64,000 bases of DNA from Aequorivita sp. H23M31 (GTDB lineage: Bacteria; Bacteroidota; Bacteroidia; Flavobacteriales; Flavobacteriaceae). The notes beneath the pieces are model-generated. The model was not told the origin of the DNA. It saw nothing but the letters and a program-made list of their open reading frames with translations, and made no database searches. The position numbers were made by a program, and so were the translations under genes. Positions 36,468-46,500 of this stretch are shown in pieces (the first letter of the stretch is position 1; the number at the start of each line of letters is the position of its first letter). The stretch spans positions 3,472,001 through 3,536,000 of the forward strand of contig NZ_CP034951.1 in assembly GCF_004022485.1 (NCBI RefSeq). Direction: 5' to 3'.

Positions 36468-39400
36468 ATGAAAAAAAATTTATTTTTTCTATTATCTCTC
36501 TTTTTGTCCACACTCACGTGGCAAGGGATGGCACAGGTGGTTCCCATAGGGACCGGAACGGCTACGCAGATGCAGCCATTGGCAAACTACTATGGCTTTG
36601 AACGCACTGCCGATCTATATTCAGCAAGTGAAATCGCCACTACAGGAGTGATTTCAGCGTTGTCTTGGACTGTAAACTCAATAGGATCCACGCATCCTGT
36701 GAGAATACTTTTAGCTACCACGGCTTATCAAGAATTTACATCTGCCAAATATGATGATTTTATTACAGCAACCAACCCCGTGGTGGTTTACGACGGATCG
36801 ATAAGCGCTAGATCCACTCCGGGAATAGTGACTATTAACCTAGCTACCCCTTTTGCCTATAATGGAATTGACAATCTGATCGTTATTGTAGAAAATAATG
36901 CCGGTGGCAGCGGTGTTGAAAACTTGGATGGAACTAAAGTGACCTTTACTTCGGGTCAGACCAATCGACACATGTTCTGGAGGAGAGACACCAGCCCTCC
37001 TGGCACTGTGACCACTCCTACTCTTAATGCAAATCGTTCAAACATTCAACTGGATTTTTCTGCACCACTACCTAATTGCACTGGTACTCCTGAGGCAGGT
37101 ATTGCCAGTACTTCTCCATCCACAGGAGGTACGGGTGTTAATGTTACGCTCTCTGCAACGGGATATACTTCTGGATTTCTTGGTATGTCGTATCAATGGG
37201 AATATAGATTTGTTGGTGAAGGTGATTGGGCAGATTTTGGTACTGCCACCTCCACCTATGCGGATGCAATAGCATACATTACAGGGCCTGTTGGAAGCAT
37301 AGCGGAGGTAAGATTGAAAGTAACTTGCTTAAATTCGCAGTCGTCTTCCTATTCTACCACCGCGACATATACAATTGTACCGTCTTTATGTATACCTTCC
37401 TCTACTTATTCGAGTGATTACTTAAGCTCAATAAGTTCGGATGGTGCCAATTCTGATATTTCTTACACGACTTCTTCCATGCCTGCTGGCGGGTATGCCG
37501 ATATGACTTCAGTTGTTTTGGATGCTAGTGCAGCACAGTCTTTCAATATCAACACTACTTATGTTGGAGGAGGAAATGGTGTGAACATTTGGGTCGATTG
37601 GAATAACGATTTGGAATTTGATGCAAGCGAAAGAGTGGTCCGTCTGGCCAACGCATCAGCAAATAAAACTCTTTTATTTACAGTTCCTGAAGGAACTCCT
37701 CAAGGAACCTACCGTATGCGCGTTCGTGCACAATACGGTTCAACGGCAAATCCTTCTCCATGCGGAAATATATCCTATGGATCGGCAGTGGATTTTAGCT
37801 TGAACGTATCTGCACTTGAAGGTTGTACAGAAGCAGTTGCTGGTACGCCAGACAATGCTTCTCTTCAGGTTTGTGGAGGAGTAGGATTTAACCTAAGTGT
37901 TACAGGCGCTTCTGAACCAGCCGATGGATTGGTAAGAATTTGGCAATCTTCACCTGCCGGTGATAATGACTGGATGGACATTGATGGTGCCAGCTCACCT
38001 TCCTATGCGGTATCTGCTGGCATCTCGGAATCTACAGATTTCCGATATGTTGTTAGCTGTAGCTATAGTCAAGATATTGATGAGTCAGATATAATCCAAG
38101 TGACGATGAAGCCTGCCTCTGAGTGCTATTGCGAATCGTATGCTACGAGTGTTGAGCCTATCACTTATGTAGGTTTCGGCGATATCGATAACACTACCGA
38201 TCCTGCATCGACGTATGGGTATGAAGATTTTACCGATCAGTCCACAAATTTAGCGTCAGGAGGTGTTTATGAAATCACCTTAAAAGGTAATACAGATGGA
38301 AGTTATACAAACCGTTTCACCGTGTTTTTCGATTGGAACCAAAACGGAATTTTGGATGACGAGGGAGAGATTTATGTTATTGCACAATCAATTAATGGTT
38401 CTACCGGAATTGACGGCAAAAGTGCTATTGGAAATATTGAGGTACCCAATGATGCTATGACTGGAATTACTCGAATGAGAGTTGTTAAAAACTTCTCTTC
38501 TCCACGAACGAATCCTTGCGGTTCATATAGCTACGGTCAGGTTGAAGATTATACAGTAAACGTTGTTATTCCAGAATGTACCGCCCCAGAAATGAGCGCT
38601 TATGCATCAGATGATGTTGGAGAGCCAATTCAAGGATGTCTCGAGACAGGTGGTGAATTCTATGTATATGCCACCTTATCTGGTGGATCTGGCAACAGTT
38701 CATATAACGTAACTGCAAATAGCGGAGATCCAGTTGTAGTAGATGCTGATGATTCTGTTGTTCTTGGACCATTTACGGTTGGTACAAATGTAAGTGTAAC
38801 CGCAGTAGGAGCTCAAGATGGGGATTGCAGTGTTTCTGCATCTGTTGATTCTCCAGCTTTATGTCCTCCATCTAATGATAATTGTGATGATGCAATTGTG
38901 TTGGAGTGCAACGCCGATCCGGTGACGTATTCCTCTGTTGGTTCAACTGCCACAAACACTACTGCATGTACAATGGGCAGTAGAGGAATTTGGTTTTCAT
39001 TTGAAGGTACGGGAGCCGATATTACTGTCAACTCCTCTGCCACCTTTGATCATGAGATGTCTATTAACACTGGATCCTGTGAGGAATTAGTGAATATTGT
39101 TTGTAAGGACAGTTCTACTGGTGCTGAATCATATACAGTAGCAACAACCGTTGCCGGTCAGATGTATTATGTCTATATAGCTCATTACAGTTCTTCGGGT
39201 ACAACAACTGGTGATATAACTATTAGTTTGGATTGTGCCGTGGTACCAGAATGCGTTGCTCCAGAATTGACCCTTACCGCACAGGATGCCAATGGCGGTG
39301 CAATAGAATGTCTTGAAACTGGAGGTGAATATTACGTTCTTGCCTCGCTTTCAGGGGGTGAAGGAAATGCGTCGTATAATGTTGCGGTAAATGATTTCGA

Positions 39401-42400
39401 CTTTGTTGAAGTACCTGCCGATGGTTCTGCCGTTTTCGGACCTATCGCTGTTGGAACAACTGCCAATGCCAGTGCCATTGGGGTTCAGGACGGAGATTGT
39501 GTAGCTTATGCAACCTTGAATTCTCCTTCATTATGTCCTCCATCAAATGATGATTGTGACGGCGCTATAGCTTTAGTGTGTGGTGAAACAATTACCGGAT
39601 CGACTTTAGGTGCATCTGCATCTGGATTGTCCGCTACTTGTGGTAACTATACATCATCTTCAGCACTGGATCTATTTTATTCTTTTGAAGCAGATGGTAC
39701 GAGTGATTACACAGTTTCTCTAGATGCAGCTCCCGGCAAATCCTTTGATGGAATCCTGTTTGTGTATTCGGGAGTTTGTGGACAACTTACCAGTCTGGGA
39801 TGTTCAGATTCCGGTAACCCTGAAGAAATGGAGCTTATTGCCCCAGCCGCAGGAACTTACACTGTAAGGATTTTTAGATATTCTGGGACCGGAGAGTTTA
39901 CTCTTGGATTGGAATGTATTGCCGCTCCGGAATGTGAAGCTCCAGAATTGACCCTTGCAGCGCAAGATGCCAATGGAGGTTCTATTGACTGTCTTGAGGT
40001 TGGTGGGGAATACTATGTATTGGCAACCCTATCAGGCGGATCTGGAAACACCTCTTACTATGTTGCTGCCAATGACTATAATGCAGTAGAGGTAAATGCA
40101 GATGGCTCCGTTGTTTTTGGTCCTTTCGATGCAGGAACCAACGTTAACGCTAGCGCAATTGGTGCTCAGGATCAGGATTGTACAGTTTATGCGACCTTGG
40201 ATTCTCCTACGATATGTCCTCCTGTTAACGAGAATTGTGCTGATGCAATTGTTTTGGAATGCAACGCCGATCCGGTGACCTATTCCTCTGTTGGCTCAAC
40301 AGCTACTGCTCCTGTTGGATGTACTAGCCAAGGTGATAATGGTATTTGGTTCTCCTTTGTGGGTACTGGTGCAGATATCACCATTAACTCCACGGCCAGT
40401 TTCGATCATAAAATGTCGATTCAGACAGGTTCATGTGAGGATCTTACATTTATTGCGTGTGAAGACTCCTATATTGGTGCTGAATCATACACGATTGAAA
40501 ATTCTGTAGCGGATCAGATGTACTACGTATATGTGGCCCACTGGAGTAGTTATACCAATGGAACTGGCGATATCACAATCAGTATTGATTGTGACGTAGT
40601 TCCGGAATGCGTTGCTCCAGAACTTATGCTTACGGCGCAAGATGCCAACGGTGGGTCAATTGACTGTCTTGAGGTTGGTGGCGAGTACTACGTACTGGCA
40701 ACCCTATCAGGTGGGTCAGGAAACACTTCCTATTATGTTGCTGCCAATGACTATGATGCAGTAGAGGTAAATGCAGATGGCTCTGTGATCTTTGGTCCTT
40801 TCGATCAGGGAACAACAGTCAATGCAAGTGCCCTTGGTGCTCAGGACGGAGATTGTGTAGCTTATGCAACCTTGGATTCTCCTTCAGTATGTCCTCCCGC
40901 CAATGATGATTGCGAAAATGCAATTGCACTTTCTTGCGGTGATTCCGTTGCGGGGACTACAATAGGTGCCACTTATAGTGGAACGACCGATGGTTGTACT
41001 TTCCGTACAACAGGTGATGTTTTCTACACACTTGACGTAGTTGAGGGCAATGAATATACCGTAACTGTACAGGGTGCCGATTATGACGCAGTACTTGCAA
41101 TTTACAGCGGTGTTTGTGGCCAATTAACTGAAATTGACTGTGCGGACAATGGATTCAGTGCTGGTGTAGCCGAAACTATTACCTTCATTGCCGATGCTAC
41201 CGGAACAGTTGTAATTCGAACCTATGATTGGAGTACTTCTGCCGGAAGCTTTACGATCAGTGTTAATTGTGAAGTAGTTGAAACATGTGAAATGCCAACG
41301 GATATAACCTTTGGCCAGGTCACCTACAGTGGAGGTATGGCGCATCTTCCTGTTTCCTGGATCCCGGGCGGCAGTGAGACCCAATGGGAGGTTTATTATT
41401 CCAATTGGAATGCCACTGATGAGGGATACATAATTGTGAATACCTACCCGAATACCGTTCTCGATCTGCAGTACTACGTGGAATATGATATTATGGTGAG
41501 GGCAATCTGTGGTGAGGGTAACTACAGTGAGTATTCAGATCTGGAAACGATCACAATTGATCCACCGTCCGAAGAATGTGATGAGGGCGACGCTTTCGTA
41601 ACCACCTGGAGGACTACCTCTGCAAATGAGACCATTACCATTCCGACCTATTTGGGTGAAACCTATAACTATACTGTAGAATGGGGCGATGGCAGCAGCG
41701 ATAGCAATGTGGGTGGCAATATTACCCATACATACGCAAATGCTGGAACCTATACTGTTTCCATCTGTGGTACTTTCCCCCGCATATATTTCAACAACAC
41801 TGCTACCAGCAGAATGAAGTTGAGATCTATCGAGCATTGGGGGACCAATGTATGGTCTTCCATGAACGGTGCATTTGCCGGAGCGGAGAATATGGTAAGT
41901 AATGCTACCGATATGCCAGATCTATCAATGGTTACCGATATGTACGGAATGTTCGCATATGCCAGATCCTTTAACGGAGATGCCAATTTTGGCAACTGGG
42001 ATGTTGGCAATGTTACCAACATGGCCGGTATGTTTGGCGGTGCCTCAGTTTTCAACTACCCTATCGGGGGCTGGGACGTGGGCAGTGTGACCAATATGGC
42101 ACAGATGTTCAATGGGGCCACCCTCTTCAATCAGGATCTTGGGGCCTGGAATGTTGCCAATGTTTCCAATATGGAAAGAATGTTCAGAACGGCAATGAGG
42201 TTCAACCAAGACATTGGCTCCTGGAACGTTGGTAGCGTGACGGATATGAGCTATATGTTCTTCCACGCCAACAGGTTCGATCAGGACCTAGGTGGCTGGG
42301 ACGTAGGCCAGGTCAACGATATGAGGAGAATGTTCAAGAACGTTACCCTGTCAAGGGACAATTACGATTCGCTGCTTAACGGATGGAGCTCACTACCTAC

Positions 42401-42806
42401 GCTTAAGCAAGGCGTGACCTTCGACGGTGGCAACAGTAAGTACTGTGCGGGTGAGCCGGGCAGGATCACCCTGACCTCAAGTCCAAACAATTGGATCATT
42501 ACTGACGGCGGAAAGGATTGTTCAATCCCGTTCAATGGGGATAGGATAGATGAAAGTGCCACCATGTTTGCAATTTCTTTGTACCCGAACCCCATGAAGG
42601 GACAGTTGAACCTGGGCAATCCCAATAGTGCTGAGCTTGAGAGTGTTTCTATTTTTGACCTGACCGGAAGGTTGGTCCAAAAAGTAGAGCTCAACGGCCT
42701 CACTACTGGAACTGTGATCGATGTTTCCAGACTGTCAAGTGCCACTTATATGGTCTTGGTTAAGGGCAGGCAAGGACAGGCCACGGAATTGTTGATCAAG
42801 GAATAG
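36468..42806 (+). CDS. Giant T9SS-secreted multidomain adhesin (2112 aa)
   Basis: Signal peptide 1-23 (ending GMAQ); an N-terminal beta-rich region; an Ig-like segment near 205-305; two GEVED-type domains about 307-448 and 553-701 (ending GYGQVEDYTVNV-like); then four copies of the roughly 95-residue Cys-flanked module starting near 704, 928, 1156 and 1381, each followed by a PPC-like domain (NDDCDGAIAL-type), so the combined unit repeats every ~226 residues. Next come a FnIII-like segment near 1606, a PKD-like domain near 1703, five 25-residue DUF285-type repeats about 1808-1961 and a T9SS type A sorting domain about 2033-2112. Its last 1.2 kb is nearly identical to adhesin 3. Function in adhesion is inferred from architecture. 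Confidence 0.9.
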   Translation: MKKNLFFLLSLFLSTLTWQGMAQVVPIGTGTATQMQPLANYYGFERTADLYSASEIATTGVISALSWTVNSIGSTHPVRILLATTAYQEFTSAKYDDFITATNPVVVYDGSISARSTPGIVTINLATPFAYNGIDNLIVIVENNAGGSGVENLDGTKVTFTSGQTNRHMFWRRDTSPPGTVTTPTLNANRSNIQLDFSAPLPNCTGTPEAGIASTSPSTGGTGVNVTLSATGYTSGFLGMSYQWEYRFVGEGDWADFGTATSTYADAIAYITGPVGSIAEVRLKVTCLNSQSSSYSTTATYTIVPSLCIPSSTYSSDYLSSISSDGANSDISYTTSSMPAGGYADMTSVVLDASAAQSFNINTTYVGGGNGVNIWVDWNNDLEFDASERVVRLANASANKTLLFTVPEGTPQGTYRMRVRAQYGSTANPSPCGNISYGSAVDFSLNVSALEGCTEAVAGTPDNASLQVCGGVGFNLSVTGASEPADGLVRIWQSSPAGDNDWMDIDGASSPSYAVSAGISESTDFRYVVSCSYSQDIDESDIIQVTMKPASECYCESYATSVEPITYVGFGDIDNTTDPASTYGYEDFTDQSTNLASGGVYEITLKGNTDGSYTNRFTVFFDWNQNGILDDEGEIYVIAQSINGSTGIDGKSAIGNIEVPNDAMTGITRMRVVKNFSSPRTNPCGSYSYGQVEDYTVNVVIPECTAPEMSAYASDDVGEPIQGCLETGGEFYVYATLSGGSGNSSYNVTANSGDPVVVDADDSVVLGPFTVGTNVSVTAVGAQDGDCSVSASVDSPALCPPSNDNCDDAIVLECNADPVTYSSVGSTATNTTACTMGSRGIWFSFEGTGADITVNSSATFDHEMSINTGSCEELVNIVCKDSSTGAESYTVATTVAGQMYYVYIAHYSSSGTTTGDITISLDCAVVPECVAPELTLTAQDANGGAIECLETGGEYYVLASLSGGEGNASYNVAVNDFDFVEVPADGSAVFGPIAVGTTANASAIGVQDGDCVAYATLNSPSLCPPSNDDCDGAIALVCGETITGSTLGASASGLSATCGNYTSSSALDLFYSFEADGTSDYTVSLDAAPGKSFDGILFVYSGVCGQLTSLGCSDSGNPEEMELIAPAAGTYTVRIFRYSGTGEFTLGLECIAAPECEAPELTLAAQDANGGSIDCLEVGGEYYVLATLSGGSGNTSYYVAANDYNAVEVNADGSVVFGPFDAGTNVNASAIGAQDQDCTVYATLDSPTICPPVNENCADAIVLECNADPVTYSSVGSTATAPVGCTSQGDNGIWFSFVGTGADITINSTASFDHKMSIQTGSCEDLTFIACEDSYIGAESYTIENSVADQMYYVYVAHWSSYTNGTGDITISIDCDVVPECVAPELMLTAQDANGGSIDCLEVGGEYYVLATLSGGSGNTSYYVAANDYDAVEVNADGSVIFGPFDQGTTVNASALGAQDGDCVAYATLDSPSVCPPANDDCENAIALSCGDSVAGTTIGATYSGTTDGCTFRTTGDVFYTLDVVEGNEYTVTVQGADYDAVLAIYSGVCGQLTEIDCADNGFSAGVAETITFIADATGTVVIRTYDWSTSAGSFTISVNCEVVETCEMPTDITFGQVTYSGGMAHLPVSWIPGGSETQWEVYYSNWNATDEGYIIVNTYPNTVLDLQYYVEYDIMVRAICGEGNYSEYSDLETITIDPPSEECDEGDAFVTTWRTTSANETITIPTYLGETYNYTVEWGDGSSDSNVGGNITHTYANAGTYTVSICGTFPRIYFNNTATSRMKLRSIEHWGTNVWSSMNGAFAGAENMVSNATDMPDLSMVTDMYGMFAYARSFNGDANFGNWDVGNVTNMAGMFGGASVFNYPIGGWDVGSVTNMAQMFNGATLFNQDLGAWNVANVSNMERMFRTAMRFNQDIGSWNVGSVTDMSYMFFHANRFDQDLGGWDVGQVNDMRRMFKNVTLSRDNYDSLLNGWSSLPTLKQGVTFDGGNSKYCAGEPGRITLTSSPNNWIITDGGKDCSIPFNGDRIDESATMFAISLYPNPMKGQLNLGNPNSAELESVSIFDLTGRLVQKVELNGLTTGTVIDVSRLSSATYMVLVKGRQGQATELLIKE

Positions 42807-42872
42807 GAATACCAATCTTAATCCAAATGCCAAAGAGCCCTCCCACTAAAAATGGGAGGGTTTTTTGTTTGC
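41601..42872 (+). repeat. Long homologous block shared with adhesin 3 (partner 48375-49646)
   Basis: Almost identical over about 1.27 kb, covering the PKD-like, DUF285 and sorting domains, the stop codon, the terminator and GTTTGC beyond it. Differences are isolated substitutions and one or two small indels. This points to recent duplication or gene conversion. Confidence 0.9.
42838..42866 (+). terminator. Intrinsic terminator of adhesin 2
   Basis: Arms CCCTCCCA / TGGGAGGG followed by six Ts. Confidence 0.88.
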
Positions 42873-43159
42873 AGTTAAAACTTTTGACAAAAAAATTACC
42901 CTCTTTTACCCTTGACCGATTTTTAATTCCTATTTTTTAATGAGAGGAATGTAATTAAAACTGAACGGAGAGGAGTTGGAAGTTGATACAAGGAAGAAAA
43001 CAATTTCCGTAAAATTGCTGTTTCATATTATTTATCATTGTCTTAATGATAGATTTCTTTTACTGAGATTATACCTCATACAAAGGCTTTAATTTATATT
43101 AATGTTCGTACTTTAATAAAATAAATGAGAATTTTCATTACCAATTGAGTTTTTATTTT

Positions 43160-43574
43160 TATATTCGGGGTATATTAAGAATCAATTAACATTTAAAACC
43201 CCAAATTTAAAAAATGAAAAAACTTACCTTTTTTTCTTTTCGTTACCTAGACCCGTAACGGGTAAATGGTTGTAAACAGATTCTTTGCATTCTTCCTGCA
43301 AAGGAACTAATGAAAGTTAATACATTAATTTTTTTTTGAAACGACATAGACAGCTATTAAATTAACCGTCCAAGTATCTAATCTCAAAATCTGATAAGAA
43401 TTTTTTTTCTTGAAAAATGAACTATCAGTTTCATGGAATCCTTACCTAAATTGAGATAAAAAATTTATTGTGTTATAACTCCTATAATTTCCCATATTCT
43501 CTTCTCATGGAAATTGATCAAGGTGTAGATATTTTTTCTAAATCAAATCTTTACTAAACTAAATTATTTAACAA
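43160..43574 (+). promoter_or_regulatory. Promoter-like element and conserved leader of adhesin 3
   Basis: TATATTCG at 43160-43167, then AATCAATTAACA, the 14-codon ORF at 43214, hairpins CGTTAC / GTAACG and CTTTGCA / TGCAAAG, the block GACAGCTATTAAATTAACCG followed by TCCAA, and a hairpin AATTTCC / GGAAATT at 43486-43515. The last hairpin begins 272 nt after the small ORF, against 273 nt in adhesin 2, with different but still pairing arms. From 42867 to 43159 I see no gene. Confidence 0.55.
43214..43258 (+). CDS. 14-residue leader ORF upstream of adhesin 3
   Basis: It encodes MKKLTFFSFRYLDP and stops. The first 14 codon-level bases equal those of the true adhesin 3 start 361 nt downstream, so the region is flanked by a direct repeat of the gene start. 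Confidence 0.3.
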   Translation: MKKLTFFSFRYLDP

Positions 43575-46500
43575 ATGAAAAAACTTACTTTTTTTCTCTG
43601 TGCGATATTTCTGACGATGGTCGGTTTTTCGCATGGTACTGAGCCCTATGCAGGCTTTGTAACTGCAACGGGAGACGGAAACGGAACTTTTAGTTCGTAC
43701 CAGGGATTAGCTTGGAGTACGATGGGCCAGTTAAACTGGATCGGAACTTCTGAAAGTCGTGTATTGGCCGGTCCTGGAGACACGTGCAATGACCCAGCTG
43801 TTATTACTTCTCTGCCATTTACTGTGACAGACAACACATCCAACTATGGCGATGATTACGGATCAGGTGATAGACCCCCTTCAGCTCCTAATGCGGTTGG
43901 AAATCCCAGCGGTAGTTACTTGCAAGGTGATGATGTGGTGTATGCTTACACTCCATCAGCAAACGGAGTAATCAATATCTCCGTAACCAATCATGATGCT
44001 TGGACTGGGTTGTTCGTCTTTACTGGGTGCCCTTTTGCGAGCACGGTAGGAGGACATACCAATTCTTCTGCTGCTGTACCTTTAGTAGTTAATGGGTTAA
44101 CGGTTAGTGCCGGCGTGACGTACTACATTGTAATCTCAACATGGCCTACTCCACAAAGTACTCCCTATACATTAACTATTGAGGCAGATGTTTTTGATTG
44201 TCCTGAACTAGAGGCTAACTTCGGAGATCCTTGTGATGACGGCAATCCGGATACATTGGGAGATTCAATAAATGAGAATTGCGAATGTGAAGGCATTGTG
44301 CCAGGTCCTGGTGCAGATTGCTCTTTGGCCATTTCTTTAGATTGTAATGGGGAACCAGTAACTTATGATTCCATAGGAAGTACTGCAACCAACACCACTA
44401 CCTGTTCAATGGGTAATGCTGGTTTATGGTTCACTTTTACAGGTACAGGAAATACCATAACCATTAATTCCTCTGCTCCTTTTGACCATGAAATGTCAAT
44501 TAATTCCGGAAGTTGTGAAAGCTTGACGAATATAGCGTGTAAGGATGGATCGACAGGTGCTGAAACCTATACTATGGCAACTTCAGTAGCAGGACAGGCT
44601 TATTACGTGTACATTGCTCATTATGCATCTGGCAATACCACTACAGAAGCTATTACCATTAGCTTGGTATGTGCTACTTCTTTTGACTGTCCAGAGCTTG
44701 AGGCAAATTTCGGAGATACTTGCGATCTTGGTGGTGGCGAAACTGGAGTAGTAAATGCTGATTGTGAGTGTGAGGCGGTTAGCTGTCAAAATACTACTAA
44801 ATATCCGTTCGCAGCTATAACTCCAAATCCTACTGGGGAATCTACTACTATTTCCGGTTGTACTTATTGGTCAGAATATTCTGAAATAACCGGTATTATA
44901 GCTGGCTATGACTACCAATTTGATTCTGTTAAAGCCGGAGTAAGCGCATATGTTACAGTTCGGGAAGGAAGTGTCGGAGGCCCTGTAGTAGCCAAAGGTT
45001 ACGGCCCTCTTACTGTTACTGCACCCTCATCCGCTAATCTTTTTGTTCATTGGAATGCAAATGCGGAATGCGGAACAGCAACTGGTTGTGCAACATCTAC
45101 AGTATCCTGTGTTTCCTGCGCTACAGAACTTGATTGCGAGGGGGTTCCAGGAGGACCTGCCCAACCAGGTACTCCTTGCGATGACGGAGATCCAAATACC
45201 CTAAATGACGTATATGATGAAGATTGTAATTGCGCAGGAGTAATTCCATCCCCTGGAGATTCTTGCGATCTTGCAATAGCAATTTCTTGTGATGATGAGC
45301 CAGCTACTTATTCAACTGCTAACTCCGTTGCTACCAATGTTACTACTTGTACAATGGGCAGTAGAGGAATTTGGTTTTCATTTGAAGGTACGGGAGCCGA
45401 TATTACTGTCAACTCCTCTGCCACCTTTGATCATGAGATGTCTATTAACACTGGATCCTGTGAGGAATTAGTGAATATTGTTTGTAAGGACAGCTCTACT
45501 GGTGCTGAATCATATACAGTAGCAACAACCGTTGCCGGTCAAATGTATTATGTCTATATAGCTCATTACAGTTCTTCGGGTACAACAACTGGTGATATAA
45601 CTATTAGTTTGGATTGTGCCGTGGTACCAGAATGCGTTGCTCCAGAATTGACCCTTACCGCACAGGATGCCAATGGCGGTGCAATAGAATGTCTTGAAAC
45701 TGGAGGTGAATATTACGTTCTTGCCTCGCTTTCAGGGGGTGAAGGAAACGCATCGTATAATGTTGCGGTAAATGATTTCGACTTTGTTGAAGTACCTGCT
45801 GATGGTTCTGCCGTTTTCGGACCTATCGCTGCTGGAACAACTGCCAATGCCAGTGCCATTGGGGTTCAGGATCAGGATTGTGTCGCTTATGCTACATTGA
45901 CCTCTCCTGGCATATGTGCTCCTGCAAATGATGGTTGTGATGGTGCCGTGGCTTTGGTCTGTGGCGAAACTATTACCGGATCTACCGTAGGCGCAACAGC
46001 ATCCGGAATGGATTCCACTTGTAACGGCTATACCTCATCTTCTGCTCTGGATGTATTCTATACATTTGAGGCAGATGGTTCAAGTAACTATACCATTACT
46101 TCAGATGCAGTTCAAGGGTCATTCTTTGATGGTGTCCTTTATGTATATTCAGGTGCCTGTGGAGAGCTTAGCAATATTGACTGCTCCGATTCAGGTAACC
46201 CGGAGTCAATAACTTTGGAGGCTCCAGAAGCTGGAACTTACACTGTTAGACTTTATCGTTATTCAGGAACAGGCGAATTTACGCTCGGATTGGAATGCTC
46301 TTCTGCTCCAGAATGTGTTGCTCCAGAATTGACACTTACAGCACAGGATGCCAATGGCGGTGCAATTGAATGTCTTGAAACTGGAGGTGAATATTACGTT
46401 CTTGCCTCGCTTTCAGGGGGTGAAGGAAACGCATCGTATAATGTTGCGGTAAATGATTTCGACTTTGTTGAAGTACCTGCCGACGGTTCTGCCGTTTTCG

